Positions 1 to 8,279 of a DNA stretch of 64,000 bases are shown piece after piece. This DNA comes from an uncultured Devosia sp. GTDB taxonomy: Bacteria; Pseudomonadota; Alphaproteobacteria; Rhizobiales; Devosiaceae. The DNA is taken from assembly GCF_963517015.1 (NCBI RefSeq), contig NZ_CAUQDV010000001.1, forward strand, positions 434,001 through 498,000. The letters are read 5' to 3'. The notes under the pieces are model-generated. The model was not told where the DNA came from. It worked only from the letters and a program-made list of their open reading frames with translations, and searched no databases. Positions within the stretch are counted from its first letter, which is position 1; each line of letters starts with the position of its first letter. Made by a program: the position numbers and the translations under genes.

Positions 1-83
1 CGTCGCACCGAGCCGAGGTCGCGCTGCCAGAGCAGAAGCTGGTTGCGGATGAAGTCATCGGTGGCAAAGGCGGAATCGACCAT
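1..83 (-). CDS. 5' fragment of a gene, possibly tyrosine recombinase XerC
   Basis: An open frame on the minus strand starts with ATG at 83 and runs off the left edge, giving 27 residues that begin MVDSAFATDD and end LWQRDLGSVR. The tail resembles the N-terminal core-binding segment of XerC (a W-x5-G-x-x-R pattern just before the usual RLS.xT). xerC is often found next to priA in Hyphomicrobiales, so divergent xerC-priA is the natural reading, but 27 residues cannot prove it. Confidence 0.4.
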   Translation of the reverse strand, partial: MVDSAFATDDFIRNQLLLWQRDLGSVR

Positions 84-186
84 GGGTGCAGTGTCACGCC
101 GCGCGGTAAACTCTCACTTAAGCGAGACCGGCTTTGGCAGAATCACTTGCGCTTCCTATGTTCGGGTGCGAACAGAACGGGCACAA

Positions 187-2355
187 ATGGAAGACCGTCC
201 AGACATTGTCGCCGTCATGGTGGGGATCGCCGTCGAGGGACCCTATAGCTATCGTGTTCCTCCCGGTATGGCGGTGACGCGCGGCTCGATCGTGTCCGTG
301 CCTTTGGGGCCACGGCTGATCCAGGGCGTGGTCTGGGGACCGCCCAAGGATATGGTGGCGCATAACCGGCTGCGCGACATTGCCCATGCCTATGACGTGC
401 CGCCGCTCAGCGAGGAACTGCTGAAACTGGTGGATTGGGTGGCCAAATACACCTTGGCAGCGCCCGGGCAGGTGTTGCGCGCCGTGCTGCGCTCCACGGA
501 AGCGCTCGATCCGCCCAAGCCGGTGATCGCCTATCGCCGTACCGGCTTTGAACCGGAAAAGCTGACGCCGGCCCGGCTGCGGGTGCTCGATGCGCTGATG
601 GATGACATGGCCTGGCCCAAATCGGCCTTGGTCGGCGTGACGGGCGTGTCCTCCTCGGTCATCGACGGGCTGGAGCGCGCCGGGGCGGTGGAAAAGTTGG
701 AGATGCCGCCGCCACCGGTGGTGCTGCCGCCCGACCCCGACAGCGATATCGCCAGGCTTTCCGATGCGCAGCAGCAGGCACTTGGCCAGATCACCGCACT
801 CGATGCCCATAGTTTTGGCGTGGCGCTGCTCGATGGCGTCACCGGCGGCGGCAAGACGGAAGTGTTCTTCGAGGCCGTGGCCGATACATTGCGGGCCGGC
901 CGGCAGGCGCTGATCCTGCTACCCGAAATCGCGCTGACCAATACGTTCATTGCCCGCTTCACCAAGCGTTTCGGCACCAAGCCGGCCGAATGGCATTCCG
1001 ACATGACGCCGGTGCAACGGGCCCGCGTGTGGCGCGGTGTGCTGGATGGCACGGTGCGGGCGGTGGTTGGCGCGCGTTCGGCACTGTTCCTGCCGTTTCG
1101 CGAATTGGGCATGCTGGTGCTCGATGAAGAGCATGACGGCGCCTACAAGCAGGCCGATGGCATCACCTACCACGCCCGCGACATGGCCGTGGTGCGGGCG
1201 CATCTTGCCAATGCGCGGGTGATCCTGTCCTCGGCCACGCCATCGGTTGAAACGCGCAACAATGCCAATGTGGGCCGCTATTCCCATGTGATGCTGACCA
1301 GCCGCTTTGCCGAAGCGGCCATGCCCGACATCACGGCCATCGACATGCGCATGGATGGGCCCGATCGAGGGCAGTGGATTTCGCCGCTGCTGGCGCGCGA
1401 AGTCTTTGCCGCCATGGACCGGGGCGAGCAGGCGCTGCTGTTCCTCAACCGACGCGGCTATGCGCCTCTGACCCTCTGCAAGAGCTGCGGCCATCAGTAT
1501 CAATGCCCGGATTGCTCATCCTGGATGGTGGAGCATCGCTTCCGCGGCGTGCTCATGTGCCATCATTGCGGCCATGAGGTGCGGACGCCGACCAGTTGCA
1601 TCAAATGCGGCGATACCGAAAACCTGGTGGCGGTTGGGCCTGGCATCGAACGCATTGCCGAGGAAGCAGCCGAGCGCTTCCCCGATGCACGGCGGGTGAT
1701 TCTGTCGTCGGACATGGGCAGCAATGCCCAGTTGCGCGAACGCTTTACCGAAGTCGAGCGAGGGGAATTCGATCTCATCATCGGCACGCAACTGGTCTCC
1801 AAAGGCCATCATTTCGAAAAGCTTTCGGTGGTCGGCGTGCTCGATGCCGATCTGGGGCTGGCCCATGGCGACCCGCGCGCCGCTGAAAAGACCTTCCAGA
1901 TCCTGACCCAGGTGGCGGGCCGCGCCGGCCGGGCGTCCAAGACCGGCAAGGCGTTTCTCCAGACCTATCACCCCGACCACGCCGTGATGAAAGCCATGGT
2001 CAGCGGCGATCGCGAGGCTTTCTATGCGCATGAACTCATGGCCCGCGAGGCCGGCGGTCTGCCGCCTTTCGGGCGCCTCGCGGCGCTGATCGTTTCGGCC
2101 AATGAGCATGACGTGGCGATGAATTTTGCCAAACGACTGCTCTCCGCTGCGCCCATGGCCGAAGGCCTGCGCCTCTTCGGTCCCGTCGATGCGCCCGTCG
2201 CCCAAATTCGCGGCCGCCATCGCGTGCGCCTGCTGGCCCAGTCCGGCAAAGACTTCGATCTGTCCGGCTATGTCCGCTTCTGGCTGGCCTCGGGCGAAAA
2301 GATCACCGGCAACCTGCGGGTGCAGGTGGATATCGATCCAATGAGTTTTATGTAG
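187..2355 (+). CDS. priA: Primosomal protein N' (PriA replication-restart helicase)
   Basis: PriA is the superfamily 2 DNA helicase that recognises stalled forks and reloads the replisome. The Walker A motif GVTGGGKT lies near residues 217-224 and the DEEH box near 313. A zinc region follows at about 431-478, with paired cysteines CKSCG, CPDC, CHHCG and CIKCG. It ends with the standard PriA C-terminal domain. The frame is open from 43, but ATG at 187 (MEDRPDIVAV) gives 722 residues and begins at the usual 3'-DNA-binding domain; the extra 48 upstream residues look non-coding and overlap the divergent gene. It is a single gene, followed directly by the convergent parDE pair. Confidence 0.95.
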   Translation: MEDRPDIVAVMVGIAVEGPYSYRVPPGMAVTRGSIVSVPLGPRLIQGVVWGPPKDMVAHNRLRDIAHAYDVPPLSEELLKLVDWVAKYTLAAPGQVLRAVLRSTEALDPPKPVIAYRRTGFEPEKLTPARLRVLDALMDDMAWPKSALVGVTGVSSSVIDGLERAGAVEKLEMPPPPVVLPPDPDSDIARLSDAQQQALGQITALDAHSFGVALLDGVTGGGKTEVFFEAVADTLRAGRQALILLPEIALTNTFIARFTKRFGTKPAEWHSDMTPVQRARVWRGVLDGTVRAVVGARSALFLPFRELGMLVLDEEHDGAYKQADGITYHARDMAVVRAHLANARVILSSATPSVETRNNANVGRYSHVMLTSRFAEAAMPDITAIDMRMDGPDRGQWISPLLAREVFAAMDRGEQALLFLNRRGYAPLTLCKSCGHQYQCPDCSSWMVEHRFRGVLMCHHCGHEVRTPTSCIKCGDTENLVAVGPGIERIAEEAAERFPDARRVILSSDMGSNAQLRERFTEVERGEFDLIIGTQLVSKGHHFEKLSVVGVLDADLGLAHGDPRAAEKTFQILTQVAGRAGRASKTGKAFLQTYHPDHAVMKAMVSGDREAFYAHELMAREAGGLPPFGRLAALIVSANEHDVAMNFAKRLLSAAPMAEGLRLFGPVDAPVAQIRGRHRVRLLAQSGKDFDLSGYVRFWLASGEKITGNLRVQVDIDPMSFM

Positions 2356-2364
2356 TTCGACAAC

Positions 2365-2658
2365 CTAAAGGTTGCGGTCCGTGTCCATGCTGTGATGCAG
2401 GATACGAATGACCAGCAACTTCGAGTTCGAGAGCCGATAGTAGACGACGTGCGAGCCCGTGGGGCTCTTCAAAAGGCCGGGGTAACTTGGCACCGGAAAG
2501 CCGATAATAGCGCCCAGCGCCAATGCTTCAATTCTGTCTGCAAACGCATCGTAGTAGGATTTTGCAGTTTTGGCGGACCAGTTGGCGATCCCGTAGTCCC
2601 AGATCGAAGTCCAGTCGTCCTGGGCCTGAGGCGTAAGCTCAATCGCCCGGTTTGGCAT
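2365..2658 (-). CDS. parE: ParE-type toxin (RelE/ParE fold)
   Basis: This 97-residue protein opens with PNRAIELTPQAQDD and carries the WDYGIANW and AFADRIEAL helices typical of the RelE/ParE fold. It then has the conserved core GFPVPSYPGLL, a VVYYRL strand and an ILHHSMD C-terminus. ParE toxins normally poison DNA gyrase. Its start lies 20 bases inside the antitoxin gene, so the two are translationally coupled. It converges on priA with only 9 bases between stop codons. The target is family knowledge, not visible here. Confidence 0.9.
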   Translation of the reverse strand: MPNRAIELTPQAQDDWTSIWDYGIANWSAKTAKSYYDAFADRIEALALGAIIGFPVPSYPGLLKSPTGSHVVYYRLSNSKLLVIRILHHSMDTDRNL

Positions 2659-2893
2659 GGCGCGCCTGAAGCCTCAGCAAAAAAGCATCGCGATCAAACG
2701 GGATCGGCTCTCCGGACTCTTCACCTTCTCGCAGTGCGTCCCGCAACGCCTTGACCTTGGCCTGCTGCTCTTCAAGCAAGCTCAGGCCTGCCAGGACCAC
2801 ATCGCTTGGCGATCCATAGTTTCCGGTGCCGACCTGCTCGTCGATGAAATCGGCAAAATGGTCGTTCAGTGAGACTGAGGTGTTGCGGGCCAT
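2639..2893 (-). CDS. parD: ParD-type antitoxin (ribbon-helix-helix)
   Basis: This 84-residue antitoxin begins MARNTSVSLNDHF. The N-terminal segment fits the RHH DNA-binding fold (SVSLNDHFADFIDEQV, then YGSPSDVVLAGL), and the C-terminal helix (EEQQAKVKALRDAL) is the expected toxin-binding part. ATG at 2893 is preceded by AAGGAG with a 6-base gap, which favours it over the in-frame ATG at 2899 and earlier codons. It probably represses its own promoter, as ParD family members do. The pair sits as an insertion between core genes priA and atpH. Confidence 0.9.
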   Translation of the reverse strand: MARNTSVSLNDHFADFIDEQVGTGNYGSPSDVVLAGLSLLEEQQAKVKALRDALREGEESGEPIPFDRDAFLLRLQARHAKPGD

Positions 2894-3075
2894 CGGCATC
2901 TCCTTGGTCAGACTTTTATCATCTGGCGGCTGCACTGTGTAGGGTGGGATTCTGCCTCCGAGCCCCGGGCGTCGCGTTCCTGGCTTTCCGGTTCTCCTAT
3001 GGCGACCGGATCACATTGACCCCCATCAATTTCCCCTGCGACATTTTCGCCGCGCGGGAATCCGGTATCTCTGCC

Positions 3076-3104
3076 TTGCAAGCCGCGCGGGGCTTGTGCT
3101 AGAG
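3076..3104 (+). promoter_or_regulatory. Candidate sigma-70 promoter of the atp operon
   Basis: A TTGCAA hexamer (3076-3081) and a CTAGAG hexamer (3099-3104) are separated by 17 bases. This matches housekeeping promoters of alphaproteobacteria, where the -10 box is often CTA-rich. It is the only good pair I see in the 340-base gap upstream of atpH. The predicted transcript would begin near 3111, just before the hairpin at 3119. Confidence 0.55.
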
Positions 3105-3118
3105 CGAGCGCGACTTTG

Positions 3119-3147
3119 AAGGGGTCTCCGGACGGCCCCTTTTTCCA
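3119..3147 (+). terminator. Intrinsic terminator-like hairpin in the atp leader (possible attenuator)
   Basis: AAGGGGTC pairs with GGCCCCTT (8 bp including one G-T pair) around a 7-base loop, followed by TTTCC; the T-run totals five. The orientation is +, yet no + strand gene ends upstream except priA, about 760 bases away. It lies directly after the candidate atp promoter, so it would act inside the 5' leader. Confidence 0.6.
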
Positions 3148-3234
3148 GACAAGAACAAGCGTCGGCAACCGCCCGGGTTTCCTCACAGAAACAGAGCGGT
3201 CAAGCAGGCAGGCAACCAAGAGGGTGTAGCGGCA

Positions 3235-3795
3235 TTGGCAGCGCAGAATTCAGTGCTTACCCAGATCGCCCGGCCATATGCGTCGGCTCTGTTCGATCTC
3301 GCTTCGAGCGAGAACCAGTTGGCATCTGTTGAAACGTCGCTTTCCGACGTTTCCCGCCTGATCGGGGAAAGTGCAGATTTCGCACGCTTCCTGCGCTCGC
3401 CGGTGATTGCCGGTGATGAAAAGGCCGTGGCGCTCGACGCCGTGCTGGCCAAGGCCAAGACCAATGAGCTGGTCGCCAATTTCCTGCGTCTCGTCGCCAA
3501 GAATGGCCGGCTGTTCGCGCTCGATGCCATCATTGCATCGTTCCGCGATCTGGCTGCTGCCGCGCGCGGTGAAGTGACCGCAGACGTGACGTCGGCCGCG
3601 CCGCTCAATGACGCGCAGGCCAAGGCGCTGGGCGAGACGCTCAAGGCCAAGCTGGGCAAGTCGGTTACGCTCAATCAATTCGTCGATCCCTCGCTGATCG
3701 GTGGCCTTCAGGTGAAGGTCGGCAGCCAGATGATCGATTCTTCGCTCAAGACAAAACTCGCCGCGATGAAGATCGCCATGAAAGAGGTCGGATAA
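3235..3795 (+). CDS. atpH: F0F1 ATP synthase subunit delta
   Basis: The delta subunit (OSCP homologue) joins the F1 head to the peripheral stalk at the cytoplasmic membrane. The 186-residue product begins MAAQNSVLTQIARPYASALF, the usual N-terminal helical domain, and ends with the conserved segment DPSLIGGLQVKVGSQMIDSS. The start is TTG at 3235: no ATG or GTG precedes the ARPYA motif in frame, and an AAGAGGG ribosome site lies about 9 bases upstream. It is the first gene of atpHAGDC, and its stop abuts the atpA ATG. Confidence 0.95.
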   Translation: MAAQNSVLTQIARPYASALFDLASSENQLASVETSLSDVSRLIGESADFARFLRSPVIAGDEKAVALDAVLAKAKTNELVANFLRLVAKNGRLFALDAIIASFRDLAAAARGEVTADVTSAAPLNDAQAKALGETLKAKLGKSVTLNQFVDPSLIGGLQVKVGSQMIDSSLKTKLAAMKIAMKEVG

Positions 3796-5331
3796 ATGGA
3801 CATCAAAGCCGCGGAAATTTCTGCGATCCTCAAGGACCAGATCAAGAATTTCGGCCAGGAAGCCCAGGTTTCCGAAGTCGGTCAGGTGCTTTCCGTCGGT
3901 GACGGTATTGCCCGCGTCTATGGCCTCGACAAGGTGCAGGCCGGTGAGCTCGTCGAGTTCCCGGGCGGCATCAAGGGCATGGCTCTCAATCTCGAAGCCG
4001 ACAATGTCGGCGTCGTGATCTTCGGCAATGACCGTTCGATCAAGGAAGGCGACGTCGTCAAGCGTACCGGCGCCATCGTGGATACCCCGGTCGGTCCTGG
4101 CCTGCTCGGCCGCGTGGTCGATGGTCTGGGCAATCCGATCGACGGCAAGGGTCCGATCGAGCACACCGAGCGTCGCCGCGTCGATGTCAAGGCGCCGGGC
4201 ATCCTGCCGCGCAAGTCGGTGCATGAGCCCATGTCGACCGGCCTCAAGGCCATCGACGCGCTGATCCCGATCGGCCGTGGCCAGCGCGAGCTGATCATTG
4301 GCGATCGCCAGACCGGCAAGTCGGCCATCATTCTCGACACCTTCCTCAACCAGAAGCCCGCTCACGATGCCGGCGCGTCGGATACCGACAAGCTGTACTG
4401 CATCTATGTGGCTGTCGGTCAGAAGCGTTCGACCGTTGCCCAGTTCGTCAAGCAGCTCGAAGAAGCTGGCGCCCTGCAGTATTCCGTCGTGATCGCGGCA
4501 ACCGCCTCCGATCCGGCACCGCTCCAGTATATCGCGCCCTTCACCGGCTGCGCGATCGGCGAGTGGTTCCGCGACAATGGCAAGCATGCCGTTATCGCCT
4601 ATGACGATCTGACCAAGCAGGCTGTTGCTTACCGTCAGATGTCGCTGCTGCTGCGTCGTCCGCCGGGCCGCGAAGCCTATCCGGGCGACGTGTTCTACCT
4701 GCACTCGCGCCTGCTCGAACGCGCTGCCAAGATGAACGAAGCCCATGGCTCGGGCTCGCTGACCGCTCTGCCGGTTATCGAAACCCAGGCAAACGACGTG
4801 TCGGCCTATATCCCGACCAATGTGATCTCGATCACCGACGGCCAGATCTTCCTCGAAACCAACCTGTTCTTCCAGGGCATCCGTCCTGCCGTGAACGTGG
4901 GTCTGTCGGTTTCGCGCGTTGGTGGCTCGGCCCAGATCAAGGCGATGAAGCAGGTTGCCGGTTCGCTCAAGGGCGAGCTGTCGCAGTACCGCGAAATGGC
5001 GGCCTTCGCCCAGTTCGGTTCGGATCTGGATGCTTCCACACAGCGCCTGCTGAACCGTGGTGCGCGCCTGACCGAACTGCTCAAGCAGCCCCAGTTCAGC
5101 CCGCTCAAGACTGAAGAGCAGGTTGCGGTGATCTTTGCTGGTGCAAATGGCTATCTGGACTCGGTTCCGGTCGCCAAGGTTGGTGATTTCGAAAAGACCG
5201 TGCTGTCTGCCCTGCGTGGCAAGTATGCCGATCTGCTCAAGACCATCGCCACCGAAAAGGCTCTGAGCGACGATACCCGTGCCAAGCTGAAGTCGGCTCT
5301 GGACGAGATCAAGAAGACCTACGCGGCTTAA
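3796..5331 (+). CDS. atpA: F0F1 ATP synthase subunit alpha
   Basis: The alpha subunit holds the non-catalytic nucleotide sites of F1. The product is 511 residues, the family length, with the P-loop GDRQTGKS at about 169-176. The N-terminal beta-barrel contains the segment ADNVGVVIFG, and the characteristic VGLSVSRVGGSAQ motif comes later. The ATG follows the atpH stop without a gap, so translation is coupled. Codon use is the smooth GC-rich pattern of a highly expressed core gene. Confidence 0.98.
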   Translation: MDIKAAEISAILKDQIKNFGQEAQVSEVGQVLSVGDGIARVYGLDKVQAGELVEFPGGIKGMALNLEADNVGVVIFGNDRSIKEGDVVKRTGAIVDTPVGPGLLGRVVDGLGNPIDGKGPIEHTERRRVDVKAPGILPRKSVHEPMSTGLKAIDALIPIGRGQRELIIGDRQTGKSAIILDTFLNQKPAHDAGASDTDKLYCIYVAVGQKRSTVAQFVKQLEEAGALQYSVVIAATASDPAPLQYIAPFTGCAIGEWFRDNGKHAVIAYDDLTKQAVAYRQMSLLLRRPPGREAYPGDVFYLHSRLLERAAKMNEAHGSGSLTALPVIETQANDVSAYIPTNVISITDGQIFLETNLFFQGIRPAVNVGLSVSRVGGSAQIKAMKQVAGSLKGELSQYREMAAFAQFGSDLDASTQRLLNRGARLTELLKQPQFSPLKTEEQVAVIFAGANGYLDSVPVAKVGDFEKTVLSALRGKYADLLKTIATEKALSDDTRAKLKSALDEIKKTYAA

Positions 5332-5353
5332 GTCTTAAGGAGGCGTAGGGCTC

Positions 5354-6244
5354 ATGCCGTCGCTAAAGGACCTCAAGAACCGGATCGACTCGGTCAAATC
5401 GACCCAGAAGATCACCAAGGCCATGCAGATGGTCGCGGCGGCCAAGCTCCGTCGTGCCCAGGATGCGGCCGTTGCTGCACGCCCCTATGCCGAACGCATG
5501 GGCAAGGTGCTGTCGAGCCTGGCTTCCGTCTACGAAGGCCAGTCCGATGCGCCGGTGCTGCTGGGCGGCAATGGCAAGGATCAGGTGCATCTGCTGGTGG
5601 TTGCCACCGGCGAACGCGGTCTGGCCGGCGGCTTCAACTCGTCGATTGCGCGTCTGGCGCGCGATCACGCCAACAAGCTGCTTGCCGAAGGCAAGACGGT
5701 CAAGTTCCTGACCGTTGGCCGCAAGGGTCACGATATCCTCAAGCGCCAGTTTGCCGACAAGATCGTCGAGACGATCAGCTATCGCGAAGTCAAGAATATC
5801 GGCTTTGCGCAGGCCAACGAGGTCAGCCACAAGGTTCAGGCCATGTTCGCCGCTGGCGAATTCGACGTGGCCACGCTGTTCTTTGCCAAGTTCAACTCGG
5901 TGATCAGCCAGGTGCCGACCGCGCTGCAGATCATTCCCGCCAAGATCGAAAAGATCGAAGGCGAGGGCGAGGTGCAGAACAACTCGACCGTGATCTACGA
6001 ATACGAGCCGAGCGAAGAGGCGATCGTCGAAGACCTGCTGCCGCGCAACATCTCCGTACAGGTGTTCCGCGCCATGCTGGAAAACAGCGCCTCCTTTTAC
6101 GGTGCGCAGATGTCCGCCATGGACAATGCGACCCGCAATGCCGGCGAAATGATCGGAAAGCTGCAGCTGAGCTACAATCGCCAGCGCCAGGCCCAGATCA
6201 CCAAAGAACTCATCGAAATCATCTCGGGCGCCGAAGCGCTCTAA
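5354..6244 (+). CDS. atpG: F0F1 ATP synthase subunit gamma
   Basis: Gamma is the central rotating shaft of F1. The 296-residue product starts MPSLKDLKNRIDSVKSTQKI, the conserved N-terminal coiled-coil helix, and ends with the matching C-terminal helix (NRQRQAQITKELIEI). The turn GERGLAGGFNSS is also typical. An AAGGAGG ribosome site sits 8 bases before ATG 5354. It lies 22 bases after atpA in the same operon. Confidence 0.98.
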   Translation: MPSLKDLKNRIDSVKSTQKITKAMQMVAAAKLRRAQDAAVAARPYAERMGKVLSSLASVYEGQSDAPVLLGGNGKDQVHLLVVATGERGLAGGFNSSIARLARDHANKLLAEGKTVKFLTVGRKGHDILKRQFADKIVETISYREVKNIGFAQANEVSHKVQAMFAAGEFDVATLFFAKFNSVISQVPTALQIIPAKIEKIEGEGEVQNNSTVIYEYEPSEEAIVEDLLPRNISVQVFRAMLENSASFYGAQMSAMDNATRNAGEMIGKLQLSYNRQRQAQITKELIEIISGAEAL

Positions 6245-6265
6245 CCTTTTAGCGAGGACGAACAA

Positions 6266-7705
6266 ATGGCAGACAAAAAGGCCGGTCGCGTTTCGCAGGT
6301 CATCGGCGCCGTCGTTGACGTCGTTTTCGACGATCACCTGCCCGCCATCCTGAACGCGCTCGAAACCACCAACAATGGCCAGCGCCTGGTGCTCGAAGTT
6401 GCCCAGCATCTGGGTGAGAACGCCGTGCGCGCCATCGCCATGGACACGACCGAAGGTCTGGTTCGCGGCACCGAAGTGACCGATCTTGGCACCGCCATCT
6501 CGGTTCCGGTTGGCGAAGCCACCCTCGGCCGCATCATGAACGTCATCGGCGAGCCGATCGACGAAGCCGGCCCGATCGCTGGCGACGTGAAGCGCGAGAT
6601 CCACCAGGAAGCGCCGGCATTTGCCGAGCAGAACCCGGAATCGCAGGTTCTGGTCACCGGCATCAAGGTCGTTGACCTGATCGCTCCCTATGCGCGTGGC
6701 GGCAAGATCGGCCTGATGGGCGGCGCCGGCGTGGGCAAGACCGTTCTGATCCAGGAACTGATCAACAACGTCGCCAAGGCGCATGGTGGTTATTCGGTCT
6801 TCGCCGGCGTGGGTGAACGCACCCGCGAAGGCAACGACCTCTACTACGAAATGATCGAATCGGGCGTGAACAAGGACCCGCATGAGAACAACGGCTCGTC
6901 CGCTGGTTCGAAGTGCGCCCTGGTGTTCGGCCAGATGAACGAACCCCCGGGTGCCCGCGCTCGCGTGGCCCTGACCGGTCTGACCATTGCGGAAAACTTC
7001 CGTGACCAGGGCCAGGACGTGCTGTTCTTCGTCGACAACATCTTCCGCTTCACCCAGGCCGGCGCCGAAATGTCGGCTCTGCTGGGCCGCATCCCCTCCG
7101 CCGTGGGTTACCAGCCGACGCTGGCGACCGACATGGGCGCGATGCAGGAACGCATCACCACGACCAACAAGGGTTCGATCACATCTGTGCAGGCCGTGTA
7201 TGTCCCGGCCGACGATTTGACCGACCCGGCTCCTGCGACCTCCTTCGCCCACTTCGACGCCGTGACCGTGCTGAACCGCGCGATCTCGGAAAAGGGCATC
7301 TACCCGGCCGTTGATCCGCTGGCATCGAACTCGCGTATTCTCGATGCCAACACCGTTGGTCTCGAGCACTACGATACCGCCCGTGCCGTGCAGGCGATCC
7401 TGCAGAAGTACAAGGCGCTGCAGGACATCATCGCCATCCTGGGCATGGATGAACTGTCGGAAGAAGACAAGCTCACGGTTGCTCGTGCTCGTAAAATCGA
7501 GCGCTTCATGAGCCAGCCCTTCGACGTGGCCGAAGTCTTCACCGGTTCGCCGGGCGTGTTCGTCCAGCTCGAAGACACCATCAAGGGCTTCAAGGGCCTC
7601 GTGGCTGGTGAGTATGATCACCTGCCCGAAGCTGCCTTCTACATGGTCGGCACCATCGAAGATGCCGTCAAGAAGGCCCAGAAGCTGGCTGCCCAGGCTG
7701 CCTAA
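6266..7705 (+). CDS. atpD: F0F1 ATP synthase subunit beta
   Basis: The beta subunit carries the catalytic sites. It is 479 residues, with P-loop GGAGVGKT at about 152-159, the GERTREGNDLYYEM motif, a Walker B strand VLFFVDNIFRF, and the ALLGRIPSAVGYQPTL segment. A GAGGACG ribosome site precedes the ATG. It follows atpG by 21 bases. Two hairpins lie between it and atpC. Confidence 0.98.
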   Translation: MADKKAGRVSQVIGAVVDVVFDDHLPAILNALETTNNGQRLVLEVAQHLGENAVRAIAMDTTEGLVRGTEVTDLGTAISVPVGEATLGRIMNVIGEPIDEAGPIAGDVKREIHQEAPAFAEQNPESQVLVTGIKVVDLIAPYARGGKIGLMGGAGVGKTVLIQELINNVAKAHGGYSVFAGVGERTREGNDLYYEMIESGVNKDPHENNGSSAGSKCALVFGQMNEPPGARARVALTGLTIAENFRDQGQDVLFFVDNIFRFTQAGAEMSALLGRIPSAVGYQPTLATDMGAMQERITTTNKGSITSVQAVYVPADDLTDPAPATSFAHFDAVTVLNRAISEKGIYPAVDPLASNSRILDANTVGLEHYDTARAVQAILQKYKALQDIIAILGMDELSEEDKLTVARARKIERFMSQPFDVAEVFTGSPGVFVQLEDTIKGFKGLVAGEYDHLPEAAFYMVGTIEDAVKKAQKLAAQAA

Positions 7706-7717
7706 TCTTTCGCAACT

Positions 7718-7766
7718 TGAGCTCGCCGCTTGCGGCGGGCTCAGCGCTTCTCCCGCTTGTGCGGGT
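7718..7766 (+). other. Two tandem RNA hairpins between atpD and atpC
   Basis: TGAGCTCGCCG (7718-7728) pairs with CGGCGGGCTCA (7733-7743) over a CTTG loop, with one G-T pair. CCCGC (7752-7756) pairs with GCGGG (7761-7765) over a TTGT loop. Neither has a T-run, so they are unlikely to be full terminators. They may stabilise the upstream mRNA, block an exonuclease, or lower atpC expression relative to atpD. Confidence 0.65.
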
Positions 7767-7790
7767 CCTCTCCGCTAAGGGACCAGAAAA

Positions 7791-8216
7791 ATGGCTGAAG
7801 GCCTCAAGATCGAGATCGTTTCGCCCGAGCGGCTGGTGCTGTCCGAAACCGTGACCTCGGTCACCGTGCCCGGCACCGAAGGCTATTTCACCGTCATGGG
7901 CGATCACTCGCCGTTCATGACGACGCTGCGCAGCGGCTTCATCACCGTCAATGGTCTGAACGGCCAGGATGCGATCTTCTTCGTCAAGGGCGGCTTTGCC
8001 GATGTCTCGCCAGAAGGCCTGACGATCCTGGCCGAGGAATCCGTACCCTTCGCCGAATTCGACCATGCCGACCTGCAGGCACAGATCAAGTCTGCCGAAG
8101 CCGAACTCGCCAAGGCAGAGACCCCCGACGACAAGTCCTATACCCAGGAAATCGTTTCGGGCCTGCTCAATCTGGCGCTCGAAGCCGGCCAGCTCAACGG
8201 CGTGCATATCCACTAG
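7791..8216 (+). CDS. atpC: F0F1 ATP synthase subunit epsilon
   Basis: Epsilon is the regulatory subunit at the foot of the central stalk. The 141-residue product has the N-terminal beta-sandwich (IEIVSPERLVLSE, GTEGYFTVMGDHSPFMTTL) and a short C-terminal helical part rich in Ala and Glu. An AAGGGA ribosome site precedes the ATG. It is the last gene of the operon and is followed by a strong terminator. F0 genes are not in the window; in alphaproteobacteria they lie in a separate cluster. Confidence 0.97.
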   Translation: MAEGLKIEIVSPERLVLSETVTSVTVPGTEGYFTVMGDHSPFMTTLRSGFITVNGLNGQDAIFFVKGGFADVSPEGLTILAEESVPFAEFDHADLQAQIKSAEAELAKAETPDDKSYTQEIVSGLLNLALEAGQLNGVHIH

Positions 8217-8242
8217 AGATCAGCTGCCGCATCGCATTCCGA

Positions 8243-8273
8243 AACGCCCGTGGATCACTCCGCGGGCGTTTTC
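8243..8273 (+). terminator. Terminator of the atp operon
   Basis: AACGCCCG (8243-8250) pairs with CGGGCGTT (8263-8270) over a 12-base loop and is followed by TTC, so the T-run is four. It lies 27 bases after the atpC stop and just before the end of the convergent racemase gene, so it may also serve that gene weakly. Confidence 0.8.
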
Positions 8274-8279
8274 ACGTGG

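Noticed and set aside
3250..7621. Long open frames on the minus strand opposite atpA and atpG-atpD (498 and 752 residues)
   Set aside because: They are antisense shadows of highly biased GC-rich genes; the sequences are His/Asp/Arg-rich without family features.
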